This document shows, in pieces, positions 44,773 to 53,738 of a DNA stretch of 64,000 bases. The notes below the pieces were generated by a model. It made no database searches. It was not told the DNA's origin and saw only the letters and a program-made list of their open reading frames with translations. Positions within the stretch are counted from its first letter, which is position 1; each line of letters starts with the position of its first letter. The position numbers were made by a program, and so were the translations under genes. The DNA lies in assembly GCA_964242925.1 (NCBI GenBank), contig CAXTBW010000006.1, positions 4,456 to 68,455 of the forward strand. The letters run 5' to 3'. Origin of the DNA: LMUY01 sp964242925. GTDB taxonomy: Bacteria; Pseudomonadota; Alphaproteobacteria; Acetobacterales; Acetobacteraceae.

Positions 44773-45963
44773 TCAATCTCGCCGTCGGAGGACAACGATC
44801 CGGTTCGTGTTCGTGCCCTTGGAGCCGTTGGCGACCCCCCAGCAGTTCGCCGTCTTGGTGAACTCCTGCTGGTTGACCATGACGAACAGACGATCGAACG
44901 GCAGCGGTTTGGCTGCGTCCCAGACAAGGCGTTCGAGGAGGACCCTCCCGCCCCTGACCTCGCCCACCTCGAAAGCGACATGCCCTCCGGGCCGCACCAC
45001 GCGCGCAAGCTCAGTCAGCGTTCCGTGCACCATGCCCTGCCAGGCCGTTTCGGTGCGGTGGTGGGCGATCTTGACGCTCGTTGCGTCGATGCCGGAGAAC
45101 CAGCTGCGCAGCCAGTTGTCTTCCGCATACTGGACGATGTCCAAGAACGGCGGAGACGTGACGACCAGCTGAACCGACGCGTCCCGAAGCGCAGGCGTGG
45201 CTTGTGCGGACGCAGTCATCAGCAGCGCGTCCGGATGCGGCGCCATCTGTCCATCCCGCAGCAGCGACCGGCTTTTCTTCAGTATCAAGTCCGGCACGGC
45301 GCGATCGGGCGGCGTCTGTGAGCGTTGCTCGTTGATCTTGCGCTGCGCGTTGGACGAGACGGCCTGGTTGGGCGGCAACGTATAGACCGAGAAGAAGCCC
45401 GGGGAATGCCCCGTCAGGCGGTTGATGGCGACCATCCGTATCCAGTCGTCGACCGGATCGGGGATCCCTCCCAGCGGCGCCCGCTCGATCAGCCACGCGC
45501 GCAGGGCGTCGAGGTGGCGCAACGTGCGAGGGCTGTAGAACGCCAGCAGGTCGTCCTCTCGTTCCTGGCCCGCATCCCACGGGACCTGCCGCAATCGCTC
45601 GACGATGTCGGTCAAAGCCGGCGGCCGAAGCCGTGGCCGGGTGAGCAGGACGCTCAACGGATTGATGTCGTTCCCGACGGGATGCCTGCGCATCAGCGCC
45701 GCCTGCACCGGCGTCGTGCCACGGCCCATGAAAGGGTCATAGACGGAGTCGCCGGGCTCGCTGAGCCGTGCGATGAAGAACTCGGGCAGTTGCGGCTTGA
45801 AGCAGGCGCGGTAGCTCACCTCGTGCATCGAGTGCGCCTGGCGTTGGCCGGACGTCCAGAATTCGTTGACGAAATACGGGATTTCGCCCTCGTCAAGCTC
45901 GGCCGAACGCTGCCCGAAATCGGCGAACCCGCGAACGGCTTCCGTGAACGATGCATCCGTCAC
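44773..45963 (-). CDS. Orphan site-specific DNA methyltransferase (N4/N6 type)
   Basis: A 396-residue S-adenosylmethionine-dependent DNA amino-methyltransferase. The cofactor motif DPFMGRGTT is at residues 76-84 and is followed by VGNDINPLS; the catalytic motif VVTSPPF is near residues 267-273. The binding motif precedes the catalytic one by about 185 residues. The GTG start (45963) lies 20 bases after the tyrS stop; the frame is open upstream only as tyrS shadow. No restriction endonuclease is adjacent. The local base composition is less GC-rich than neighbours, which suggests acquisition by transfer. Confidence 0.83.
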   Translation of the reverse strand: MTDASFTEAVRGFADFGQRSAELDEGEIPYFVNEFWTSGQRQAHSMHEVSYRACFKPQLPEFFIARLSEPGDSVYDPFMGRGTTPVQAALMRRHPVGNDINPLSVLLTRPRLRPPALTDIVERLRQVPWDAGQEREDDLLAFYSPRTLRHLDALRAWLIERAPLGGIPDPVDDWIRMVAINRLTGHSPGFFSVYTLPPNQAVSSNAQRKINEQRSQTPPDRAVPDLILKKSRSLLRDGQMAPHPDALLMTASAQATPALRDASVQLVVTSPPFLDIVQYAEDNWLRSWFSGIDATSVKIAHHRTETAWQGMVHGTLTELARVVRPGGHVAFEVGEVRGGRVLLERLVWDAAKPLPFDRLFVMVNQQEFTKTANCWGVANGSKGTNTNRIVVLRRRD

Positions 45964-45983
45964 GAGCGCCGCTTGGGATCGCG

Positions 45984-47225
45984 TCAATGCACCCGTATCA
46001 GCCGGTGCTGCTTGCGCCCGGCGGACAATTTGATCGCGCCGTCCCGCAAATCCGCCGCCGTCACCACGGCATCGTCCGCCACCGCCGCGTCGTTCACCCG
46101 CGCGCCGCCGCCGCGAATCAGCCGGCGCGCCTCGCCCAGGCTGGCGCACAGGCCGCTGTCGGCCAGCAACCGGAACACCGGCAACCCGCGCGCCAGCTCC
46201 TCCGCACCGACCATGTGGGTCGGCAGCGTCTCCGCCGCGGCGCCGGCCTCGAACGTGGCGCGCGCCGTTTCCGCCGCCGCCAGCCCGGCGTCGCGCCCAT
46301 GCGCGAGGGACGTCGCCTCGGTCGCCAGCACCTTCTTCGCCTCGTTGATCTCGGCGCCGCCCAGCGCGGCCAGCCGGTCGATCTCGCCCAGCGCCAGGTC
46401 GGTGAACAGCCGTAGGAAGCGGCCGACGTCGGCGTCCTCCGTGTTGCGCCAGAACTGCCAGTAGTCGTACGGAGACAGCCGCGCGCCCGACAGCCACACC
46501 GCCCCCGCCGCCGTCTTGCCCATCTTGGCGCCGGACGCGGTGGTGATCAGCGGCGTCGTCAGTCCCCAGACCGGCCGCGCATCGGTCCGCCGCACCAGCT
46601 CCACGCCCGACACGATGTTGCCCCACTGGTCCGACCCGCCGATCTGCAGCACCACGCCGCACCGGCGCAGCAGCTCGCGGAAATCGTAGGCCTGCAGGAT
46701 GGAGTAGTTGAATTCCAGGAAGGTCAGCCCCTGCTCGCGGTCCAGCCGGGTGCGCACGCTGTCGGCGGACAGCATGCGGCTGATCGAGAAATGCGGGCCC
46801 ACGTCGCGCAGCAGGTCGATGTAGCCGAGCCGGTCCAGCCACTCCGCGTTGTCCGCCAGCAAGGCGTCGCCGGGCGCCTCGCCGAAGCGCACGAACGGCG
46901 CGATGCAGCGCTGGATGCCGGCCTTGTTGACGGCGATCCGCTCGTCGTCCAGCATCACGCGGGCCTCGTCGCGGAACGACGGGTCGCCGATGCGCGAGGT
47001 GCCGCCGCCCATCAACGCCACCGGGCGGTGACCGTGGCGCTGCATCAGGCGCAGCATCATGATCTGCACCAGGCTGCCGACATGCAGGCTGTCGGCGGTG
47101 CAGTCGAAGCCGATATAGCCGGCGATCGGCCCGGCGGCGCAGGCGGCGCCCAGCGCGGCCAGGTCGGTGCACTGGTTGACGAAGCCGCGACGTTCGGCCT
47201 CGTGCAGGAAGTCGCTGGTCGGCAT
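45984..47225 (-). CDS. tyrS: Tyrosyl-tRNA synthetase
   Basis: Charges tRNA-Tyr. The 413-residue class I synthetase has the HIGH-equivalent H48-V-G-S51 in DCTADSLHVGSLVQ, the tyrosine-site segment YSILQAYDF with GGSDQWGN, the KMSKS-equivalent GAKMGKT, and a C-terminal S4 RNA-binding domain (EARRLIRGGGARVND). ATG 47225 (MPTSDFLHEAERRGF) fits the family N-terminus better than the open frame to 47264. Confidence 0.95.
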   Translation of the reverse strand: MPTSDFLHEAERRGFVNQCTDLAALGAACAAGPIAGYIGFDCTADSLHVGSLVQIMMLRLMQRHGHRPVALMGGGTSRIGDPSFRDEARVMLDDERIAVNKAGIQRCIAPFVRFGEAPGDALLADNAEWLDRLGYIDLLRDVGPHFSISRMLSADSVRTRLDREQGLTFLEFNYSILQAYDFRELLRRCGVVLQIGGSDQWGNIVSGVELVRRTDARPVWGLTTPLITTASGAKMGKTAAGAVWLSGARLSPYDYWQFWRNTEDADVGRFLRLFTDLALGEIDRLAALGGAEINEAKKVLATEATSLAHGRDAGLAAAETARATFEAGAAAETLPTHMVGAEELARGLPVFRLLADSGLCASLGEARRLIRGGGARVNDAAVADDAVVTAADLRDGAIKLSAGRKQHRLIRVH

Positions 47226-47345
47226 CGCGGCTCGCTTGGGGAAGGGAAGGCAGCGGGCTAGCACAGGCCGGCGGCGCGCGCACTGGATATCGCGCAGCCG
47301 TGTGCTACCACCATGTCAAAAGCATTCGCAGACAGGAGTCGCGCG

Positions 47346-48215
47346 ATGGCCCCAAACGATATGACCCACGAGGCCGCCGCGTCGACGCATGACTCCGAGC
47401 TTGGCTCGACAACCTCGCGCAAGACGCTGATTTTCGCCAACGACAAGTCGAGCGGCAAGACCACCACCGCCAGCGCCGTGCTGGTGAACCTGCTCGACCG
47501 ATATCCCGCGATGATGCGCAACGTGGAAGTGCGCGAATACGAGCGGCAGCCCCGGCTGTCGACCCTGTTCGACGCCTCGGACGGGCTGGCGGCGATCGCG
47601 CATTTCGACGCCCGCAACGCCGAGGCGTTCGAAGCGGCGCGGGACCTGGCGGACGACCCGAACGCCACCGCGTGGGACGACCTGCTGTTCGCGCTTGGCA
47701 ACGGCGCCCTGATCGTGGATCTGGGCGCCAACATCTTCACCGAGATCTGCCGCATCCTGGACGAGGAGCCGCGGCCGATCTTCCCGGACGGCGGCGAGTG
47801 CATGGGCGTCGTGGTCCCCGTGACGACCGCCGCGGACTCCGTCGAGTCCGCCATCGCCGCGATCGAGAGCGCGCTGAGCTGGGGCGCGCGCGTGCAGGTC
47901 TTCGCGGTCGAGCAGAAGTACCTCGGCGCGTTCACCGCCACCGGCCCCTGGCCCGAGTTCCGGCAGCGCCTGCTGCAGACCGAGGCCAGCCGCTTCCAGG
48001 TCGTGCGGATCGAGAAGCTGAAGGTCGCCGACATCGGCAGCGTGGTGTTCCAGCGCATCGACAAGCTGGTGACCAACGCGCAGGCCGCGCTGAAGGACTC
48101 GACCCTGCAGGGCGCCGGCTATATCCGCGCCGTCCGCCAGGCCCGCTCGGAAGTGGGCTGGGGGGCGCGGACGATGGAGGCCGTGCAGCCGATCGCGGAC
48201 TGGTTCGCCCGCTGA
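47346..48215 (+). CDS. ParA/MinD-like P-loop protein of unknown function
   Basis: A 289-residue SIMIBI-class NTPase. The nucleotide loop is FANDKSSGKTTTA (30-42), where ParA proteins have KGGVGKTT, and the Walker B-like strand is GALIVDLGAN with D125. ATG 47346 is chosen because AGGAG lies 7 bases upstream; ATG 47313 is in frame but unsupported. It resembles plasmid-type TraL/ParA relatives, yet no ParB or transfer gene is nearby. It is 25 bases upstream of the KirBac gene on the same strand. Function is unknown. Confidence 0.65.
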   Translation: MAPNDMTHEAAASTHDSELGSTTSRKTLIFANDKSSGKTTTASAVLVNLLDRYPAMMRNVEVREYERQPRLSTLFDASDGLAAIAHFDARNAEAFEAARDLADDPNATAWDDLLFALGNGALIVDLGANIFTEICRILDEEPRPIFPDGGECMGVVVPVTTAADSVESAIAAIESALSWGARVQVFAVEQKYLGAFTATGPWPEFRQRLLQTEASRFQVVRIEKLKVADIGSVVFQRIDKLVTNAQAALKDSTLQGAGYIRAVRQARSEVGWGARTMEAVQPIADWFAR

Positions 48216-48240
48216 CCCGGCGTCGCACGGCCTAGCATCC

Positions 48241-49155
48241 ATGGCTCGCCGCAAACCGCTCGTCGTCCTGTCGCGGCCGCCCGAGGGGAGCGCGGGCGCA
48301 ACGCGCCTGGTGCAACGCAACAAGACCGAGGCGCCGATCCGCCTGGGCGCCGGCACGCGGTGGCACCGCGACATCTATCACCGCATCCTGGTGCTGCGCT
48401 GGCACAGCTTCCTGCTGGGCGGCACGGCGCTGTACCTGTTGCTGAACGTGATGTTCGCCGGCCTCTACTTCGCGCAACCCGGCGGCGTGGACCATGCCCG
48501 GCCCGGCTCCTTCACCGACGCGTTCTTCTTCAGCATCCAGACCATGGCGACCATCGGCTACGGCGTGCTGACCCCGGTTGGCGTCTACGCCAACATCATC
48601 GTCACGATCGAGACCATGGTCGCGCTCGTCCTGGTGGCGTTCACCACCGGGCTGACCTTCGCCCGCTTCTCCCGCCCGACCGCGCGAGTCAATTTCAGCC
48701 AGTTCGCCACCATCGCGCCCTACAACGGCGTGCCGACCCTGGCGGTGCGGCTGTCCAACATCCGGCGCAACCAGATCCTGGAGGCGGATGTGGGACTGAC
48801 GTTGGTCCGCAACGAGTTCAGCGCCGAAGGGCAGTGGATGCGGCGGTTCTACGACCTCGCTTTGTCGCGCGGGCACACGCCGATCTTCTCGCTGACCTTC
48901 ACCGCGATGCACCCGATCGACGAGCAGAGCCCGCTGCACGGCGTGGACGAGGCGACGCTGCGGGCGCAGAACGCCGAAATCCTGGTCACGGTGACCGGGC
49001 TGGACGAGACGATGAGCCAGACCATCCACGCCCGCGCCAGCTACATCATGGACGAGCTGAGGTTCGGCTACCGCTTCGTCGACATTTTCGGGTTCACGCC
49101 CGAGGGTCGGATCGTGATCGACTACACCAAGTTCGACGAGGTGGTTCGCGTGTAG
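48241..49155 (+). CDS. KirBac-type inward-rectifier potassium channel
   Basis: A 304-residue tetrameric K+ channel. The selectivity filter T104-I-G-Y-G108 lies in FFFSIQTMATIGYGVLTP between two TM helices, and the C-terminal immunoglobulin-like cytoplasmic domain follows (ARVNFSQFATIAPYNGVPTLAVRLSNIRRNQI), matching KirBac proteins. Length is normal. The start ATG 48241 has a weak ribosome site. Gating by lipids or pH is known for the family. It follows the ParA-like gene by 25 bases. Confidence 0.92.
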   Translation: MARRKPLVVLSRPPEGSAGATRLVQRNKTEAPIRLGAGTRWHRDIYHRILVLRWHSFLLGGTALYLLLNVMFAGLYFAQPGGVDHARPGSFTDAFFFSIQTMATIGYGVLTPVGVYANIIVTIETMVALVLVAFTTGLTFARFSRPTARVNFSQFATIAPYNGVPTLAVRLSNIRRNQILEADVGLTLVRNEFSAEGQWMRRFYDLALSRGHTPIFSLTFTAMHPIDEQSPLHGVDEATLRAQNAEILVTVTGLDETMSQTIHARASYIMDELRFGYRFVDIFGFTPEGRIVIDYTKFDEVVRV

Positions 49156-49175
49156 CCGGGCTGGAGCCCCAGAGA

Positions 49176-49211
49176 GATCGTCATGCCCGGGCTGACCCGG
49201 GCATGACGATC
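49176..49211 (+). terminator. 16-base perfect hairpin between convergent genes
   Basis: GATCGTCATGCCCGGG (49176-49191) and its exact complement (49196-49211) surround a CTGA loop, 20 bases after the KirBac stop and 10 before the VWA stop. It can act as a bidirectional terminator, though no long T tract follows. The GTCATGCCCGGG core also resembles a dispersed repeat. Confidence 0.65.
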
Positions 49212-49221
49212 TTGGCGTGGG

Positions 49222-50412
49222 TCAACGCGTCAGCGCGCGCGTCATGTCGTCCAGGCCGGCGACCGTCAGCGGATACATGCGCTGCTCCATCAGCTGCTGC
49301 ACCAGACCGATCGATTGCGTGTGGCGCCACTCCGGCAGCTTCTGCGGGTTGAGCCAGGCGGCCCGGCGCCAGTGCTGCGTCATGCGGCCCAGCCAGACGT
49401 TGCCGGCCTCGTTGTTCCAGTGCTCCACGCTGCCGCCGGGCATGACGATCTCGTAGGGGCTCATCGTCGCGTCGCCCACGAACACGGCGCGGTATTCGGC
49501 GCCGTAGGTGCGCAACACTTCCGCGGTGGCGATGGAACTGTCGTCGCGGCGCCGGTTGTCGGTCCACACCCGCTCATACGGGCAATTGTGGAAGTAGAAG
49601 AACTTGAGGTGCTTGAACTCGCTGCGCGCGGCGGAGAACAGCTCGGCCGACACGCGGATGTGGTCGTCCATGCTGCCGCCGATGTCGAGGAACAGCAGCA
49701 CCCGGACCGTGTTGCGCCGCTCCGCCTGCATCCGCAGGTCCAGCGAGCCGGCGTTGGTCGCGGTGGCGCGGATGGTGCCGGGCAGGTCCAGCTCGTTCGG
49801 CGTCCCGGTGCGGGCGAATCGGCGCAGGCGGCGCAGCGCGACCTTCATGTTGCGCGTGCCCAGCTCCAGCGTGTCGTCCAGGTCGCGGAACTCGCGCTTG
49901 TCCCACACCTTCACCGCCCGGCGGTGGCGGCTGCGGTCCTGGCCGATGCGCACGCCCTCGGGGTTGTAGCCCTCGGCGCCGAACGGCGAGGTCCCCGCGG
50001 TGCCGATCCACTTCGATCCGCCCTGGTGGCGGCCTTTCTGCTCCGCCAGGCGCTGGCGCAGCGTGTCCATCAGCTTCTCGAAGCCGCCGATGGCCTCGAT
50101 CTGCGCCTGCTCCTCCTTGGTCAGCAGCTTCTCGGCCATCCGGCGCAGCCACTCGGCCGGTATCTCGCCGGCCGGGCCGCTAGTTTCCGTCGCCGGCGGG
50201 CTCTCCAACCCGCGGAAGCAGGTGGCGAACACGCGGTCGAAGCGGTCCAGGTGGCGCTCGTCCTTCACCAGGGCGGCGCGGCTGAGGAAGTAGAAATCGT
50301 CGATGCTGTAATCGGCCACGCCCGCCTGCATCGCGCCGAGCAGGCTCAGATACTCCGTGATGGAGGCGGGGACGCCGCTCTGGCGAAGGGTGAGGACGAA
50401 CTGGGTGAACAT
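49222..50412 (-). CDS. VWA domain (CoxE-like) protein
   Basis: A 396-residue cytosolic protein with a C-terminal von Willebrand A domain. The metal site is VLLFLDIGGSMDDH (D243-x-G-x-S247), followed by FFYFHNCPYERVWTDN. The N-terminus (FVLTLRQSGVPASITEYLSLL) is typical of the CoxE-like group, which normally works with a MoxR AAA+ ATPase as a chaperone-type pair. No MoxR gene occurs in the window. It lies 11 bases downstream of the anchored protein gene. Confidence 0.85.
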   Translation of the reverse strand: MFTQFVLTLRQSGVPASITEYLSLLGAMQAGVADYSIDDFYFLSRAALVKDERHLDRFDRVFATCFRGLESPPATETSGPAGEIPAEWLRRMAEKLLTKEEQAQIEAIGGFEKLMDTLRQRLAEQKGRHQGGSKWIGTAGTSPFGAEGYNPEGVRIGQDRSRHRRAVKVWDKREFRDLDDTLELGTRNMKVALRRLRRFARTGTPNELDLPGTIRATATNAGSLDLRMQAERRNTVRVLLFLDIGGSMDDHIRVSAELFSAARSEFKHLKFFYFHNCPYERVWTDNRRRDDSSIATAEVLRTYGAEYRAVFVGDATMSPYEIVMPGGSVEHWNNEAGNVWLGRMTQHWRRAAWLNPQKLPEWRHTQSIGLVQQLMEQRMYPLTVAGLDDMTRALTR

Positions 50413-50423
50413 CGCGCCCGAAC

Positions 50424-51767
50424 CTACTGCGCGGGCGGCTGGTTCGTCACCCGCAATCCGAGCGTCTGGTCCGGCGCGTTGCGGATCAGCGAGGGCACGC
50501 CGATCAACGGCGCCGGCTGCGGCGGATGCGCCGCGATCACCAGCCAGTGCGGGTCGGCAAGGAAGGCCAGCACCGGCGCGGACGCCGCGTCCGGCACGCG
50601 GTATTGGGCGGCCAACGCCCGGACCTGCGACTGGACCACCGCCAGCAGTTGCGCCGGGGGCATGCCACGCTGCGCGGCGGCGGCGGCCAGCAGCTTGCCG
50701 GTCAGCGAGCGGTCCTCGAGGCTGAAATCCAGCGAGCGCAGCTGCAAGCCGACCAGCTCCGCGAAGCCCAGTCGGAGATGCCGCGCATCCAGCGCCGGAC
50801 CAAGCAAGTCGGGCGGCAGATTGTCCAGCGCCACCGCGAGATGCGCGTGCGCCATGTCCGCCGCAACCAGGTCGATCTGGTCGACGCGCAGCCGCCGCGC
50901 CGCGACGTCCAACGCGCCGTCCACCACCAGCGTGCCCTGGAAGCGGTCGTAGCCAGCCTGCCGCAGACCCGGCGTCAGCTGGTCGTCGGCCAGCACCGCC
51001 AAGTCGGTCACCGCCAAATGGGTCAGGCCGGCCGCGAACGAGGCGAGGCTGATGAGCGGCTTGCCATTGGCCATCACGCTCAGCCCGGACGCCTCCGCCG
51101 TCGGGTCCGCCCCGGGCGGCGAGAGCCCGAAGCCGGTGTCGGCGGGCGGCATGAGCCGGGTCAGGTCCACGCCCGCCAGCTTGACGTGCGCAATGTCGAG
51201 CCGGCCGACCGGTCCGCCCGGCGCCGACACGCCCACGGCGCGCAGGTCCAGCGTGGCCGGCCGCCCCGGCCCGTAATTGTCCAGCGTCCCATCCCCGATC
51301 GTCATCTCGGTCTGGTCGGCGCCGGTGAAGCGCACGCCGTGCAGCGCGATGTGGCCGGCGCGGGTCGCTTTCGGTTCGAACGAGCCTGTCCAGGCGGCGC
51401 CGCTCGCCACCGAAACCTGCTCGGCCTCGATCAGCGCGAACGACGTCGTCGCGCTGGGCGCGGTCTCCGCCGCGTTCCGCAGGCGCAGGAAGCGCAGCGC
51501 GTCCGGGCCGTCCGGCGCGATATCCGCCTCCGCCGCGGTGTAGGTGGCGCCGCGGGTGACCAGCCGCACGTCGGTCAGGTGCGCGCTGCGGCTCAGCAGC
51601 CGCGGCTCGGCGCTGGCGTAGGCGAGCGTGGCGCCGGGCGGCAGCTGGTCGGTGAATGCCGCCAGGCCGTCGACCATGATCTGGTTAGCCCGGAACCGCG
51701 CATAGGCGTAGCCCGCGGCGGCCAGGGCCGCGATGCACACGACGGCGATGGCGAGGCGTGTGCGCAC
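50424..51767 (-). CDS. Membrane-anchored protein of unknown function (DUF945/DUF2125-like)
   Basis: A 447-residue protein with one N-terminal TM segment (LAIAVVCIAALAAAGYAYA) and a large periplasmic beta-rich part (ATLAYASAEPRLLSRSAHLTDV, GHIALHGVRFTGADQTEM). The style resembles DUF945/DUF2125 or AsmA-like envelope proteins, but I cannot place it in a family with confidence. It starts two bases after the antiporter stop and precedes the VWA gene by 11 bases, so the three are likely one transcript. Confidence 0.65.
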   Translation of the reverse strand: MRTRLAIAVVCIAALAAAGYAYARFRANQIMVDGLAAFTDQLPPGATLAYASAEPRLLSRSAHLTDVRLVTRGATYTAAEADIAPDGPDALRFLRLRNAAETAPSATTSFALIEAEQVSVASGAAWTGSFEPKATRAGHIALHGVRFTGADQTEMTIGDGTLDNYGPGRPATLDLRAVGVSAPGGPVGRLDIAHVKLAGVDLTRLMPPADTGFGLSPPGADPTAEASGLSVMANGKPLISLASFAAGLTHLAVTDLAVLADDQLTPGLRQAGYDRFQGTLVVDGALDVAARRLRVDQIDLVAADMAHAHLAVALDNLPPDLLGPALDARHLRLGFAELVGLQLRSLDFSLEDRSLTGKLLAAAAAQRGMPPAQLLAVVQSQVRALAAQYRVPDAASAPVLAFLADPHWLVIAAHPPQPAPLIGVPSLIRNAPDQTLGLRVTNQPPAQ

Positions 51768-51769
51768 CG

Positions 51770-53308
51770 CTAGTCGCCTCCCGCGACCCGCATCTGGCGG
51801 GCGGTGTGGCCCTCCGCCCAGTCCAGCTCCTCCTCCAGTGTTTGGAACACGTCGTCGCCGATCACCCCGGTGCGGCGCAGCGTCAGCAGCCGGCCGCGTT
51901 GGGCGGCCACCACCCGCAGCATCAGCTCGTGCCGCTCCCGGGGCGCCGGTTCGGGCTCGAACTGCTCCAACAGCGCGTCGGCATGCGGGCCGGCCGCCGC
52001 GTGCAGCGTCCGCACCGCCGCGTGGACCGCCTCCTGCCGCGCCCGCGCCATCTCCTCGTCGATCGTGCCGTCGTCGGCCAAGCGCAGCAGCCGCATCAGC
52101 GGGGAGAGCGTCAGCCCCTGGATCACCAGCGTGCCGAGCACCACAGCGAATGCGGCAGCCACCAGCAGGTCGCGAAACGGGAACGCCGCGGCGCCCAATG
52201 CTCCCCCGTGGTCGCCGTCAGGCAGGGCCAGCGCGGTCGCCAGGGTCACGATGCCGCGCATGCCGCACCAGGCGACCACCGCCGATCCGTTGACTGGCGG
52301 ACGCAGCACGTGCAGGCGGCGGGGCAGGGCGCGCAGCACGCTGGTGAACCCCATCACCCAGGCGATGCGCACCAGCACGACCGTCAGCAGCACCGCGCCG
52401 GCGAACCCGGCGGTCAGCGCCGCATGCCCGTCCAGGCGGCTGAGCACGCCCTTGAACTGCAGGCCGATCAGGATGAAGGCGAGCGCGTTCAACACGAACA
52501 CCGCCACCTCCCACACTGCGAACGAGGCGCGGCGATGGTCCGCGCCGCTGCGGGCCGGCGTAATCCGGGCCAGGGTCATGCCATAGGCGAAGGTGGTGAT
52601 GACCGGCGACAGGCCGAGCCGCGACGACAGGATCCAGACCGCGAACGTGCCGACGAACTGCGACATCACCGACACGGGGATGGGCATTGTCTGCCGCACC
52701 GTCAGCAAATACAGCTTCGCCAGCACCACCCCCAGCAGCGCGCCGCCCGCGCAGGACAGCAGCAGCAGCCAACCGGCCGTCCAGAACGAGAACACGGCGC
52801 CGCCCACCGCCCCGATCGCGACGCGGTAGATCAGCAGCGCGCTGGCGTCGTTGAGCAGGCTCTCGCCCGACAGGATCACCATCACGCGGTGCGGCGGCGA
52901 CACCTGCCGCAGCACCGCGGTGGCGGCCGAGGCGTCCGGCGGCGCGACGATCGCGCCCAGCACGATGGCGACCGGCCACGACATCTCGGGCACCAGCAGG
53001 CGCGCCACCACCGCCACCGCCGCCACGGTCAGCCCCACCGCCACCAGCACCAGGCCGCCGACCGGGAGCCAGGCGGCCCGCAGATCGCGCGGCGAGGCGT
53101 CGTAGGCGGCGTCCAGCAGGGTGGGCGCCACGAAAAGCGCCATGGCCAGCTCCGGATCGAGCGTGGCGCTGGCGCCGGTGGGGGCGAACGCGAGCGCCGC
53201 GCCGGCGACGGCCAGCAGGGCCGGGTAGGGCGCGCCGATGCGCTGCGCGATGGCGGTGAGCACGGCGCTGGCGAGCAGCAGCACGAGGACGAGCTGGAAC
53301 AACCCCAT
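51770..53308 (-). CDS. Na+/H+ antiporter, CPA1 family
   Basis: A 512-residue cation/proton antiporter with 12 or more TM segments. The ion-site region AIVLGAIVAPPDASAATAVLRQV and SGESLLNDASALLIYRVAI, together with WCGMRGIVTLATALALP, are CPA1/NhaP hallmarks. A cytosolic C-terminal tail of about 110 residues follows (EEMARARQEAVHAAVRTLH). ATG 53308 starts the first TM (GLFQLVLVLLLASAVL); the frame is open to 53455 without homology. Confidence 0.9.
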   Translation of the reverse strand: MGLFQLVLVLLLASAVLTAIAQRIGAPYPALLAVAGAALAFAPTGASATLDPELAMALFVAPTLLDAAYDASPRDLRAAWLPVGGLVLVAVGLTVAAVAVVARLLVPEMSWPVAIVLGAIVAPPDASAATAVLRQVSPPHRVMVILSGESLLNDASALLIYRVAIGAVGGAVFSFWTAGWLLLLSCAGGALLGVVLAKLYLLTVRQTMPIPVSVMSQFVGTFAVWILSSRLGLSPVITTFAYGMTLARITPARSGADHRRASFAVWEVAVFVLNALAFILIGLQFKGVLSRLDGHAALTAGFAGAVLLTVVLVRIAWVMGFTSVLRALPRRLHVLRPPVNGSAVVAWCGMRGIVTLATALALPDGDHGGALGAAAFPFRDLLVAAAFAVVLGTLVIQGLTLSPLMRLLRLADDGTIDEEMARARQEAVHAAVRTLHAAAGPHADALLEQFEPEPAPRERHELMLRVVAAQRGRLLTLRRTGVIGDDVFQTLEEELDWAEGHTARQMRVAGGD

Positions 53309-53328
53309 CGCCGGGCCCCGCGTTGACC

Positions 53329-53655
53329 TTAGCGGACGCTGGAGAAGCTTGTCGGGACCAGGAACTCGTTGACGATGTTGGACACGATGGCGCCGTCCTT
53401 CTCCGTCTCGGCTCGCTTGGCGATCCATTCCGGGTCGGCCTGGAACGCAGTCCAAAGCTTCTCGCGCTCGGCCAGGCTTTCCCAGGCCAGCATGTAGGTC
53501 AGCGACTGGTTCGAGCCGCCGACGAGCGTGGTCCAGAACCCGGCCTGCCGGATGCCGTGGCGCTGCCAGATGCCAAGGGTGATGGTCTCGAATCGCTTCA
53601 GCAGGGCCGGCAGCCGGCCCGGCACGCAGTGATAGATGCGCATCTCGTAGATCAT
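53329..53655 (-). CDS. NIPSNAP family protein
   Basis: A 108-residue ferredoxin-like alpha/beta-barrel protein. MIYEMRIYHCVPGRLPALLKRFE at the N-terminus and the central LTYMLAWESLAEREKLWTAF are typical NIPSNAP segments. The molecular function of bacterial members is unsettled. The start ATG 53655 has an excellent ribosome site (AAGGAAGGGAA). It heads the minus-strand group with the antiporter and is divergent from AsmA, with 83 bases between. Confidence 0.85.
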   Translation of the reverse strand: MIYEMRIYHCVPGRLPALLKRFETITLGIWQRHGIRQAGFWTTLVGGSNQSLTYMLAWESLAEREKLWTAFQADPEWIAKRAETEKDGAIVSNIVNEFLVPTSFSSVR

Positions 53656-53738
53656 GGCGGTTCCCTTCCTTGTTGCCGGGCGGACCTTGCGCGGCAACAG
53701 GCGCCTCTGCAACCGTGGCAACGGCGGGGCGTTGGCAT

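Noticed and set aside
44266..45321. 351-codon plus-strand ORF after livF
   Set aside because: It begins inside livF in another frame, crosses a palindromic repeat and runs antisense to the methyltransferase.
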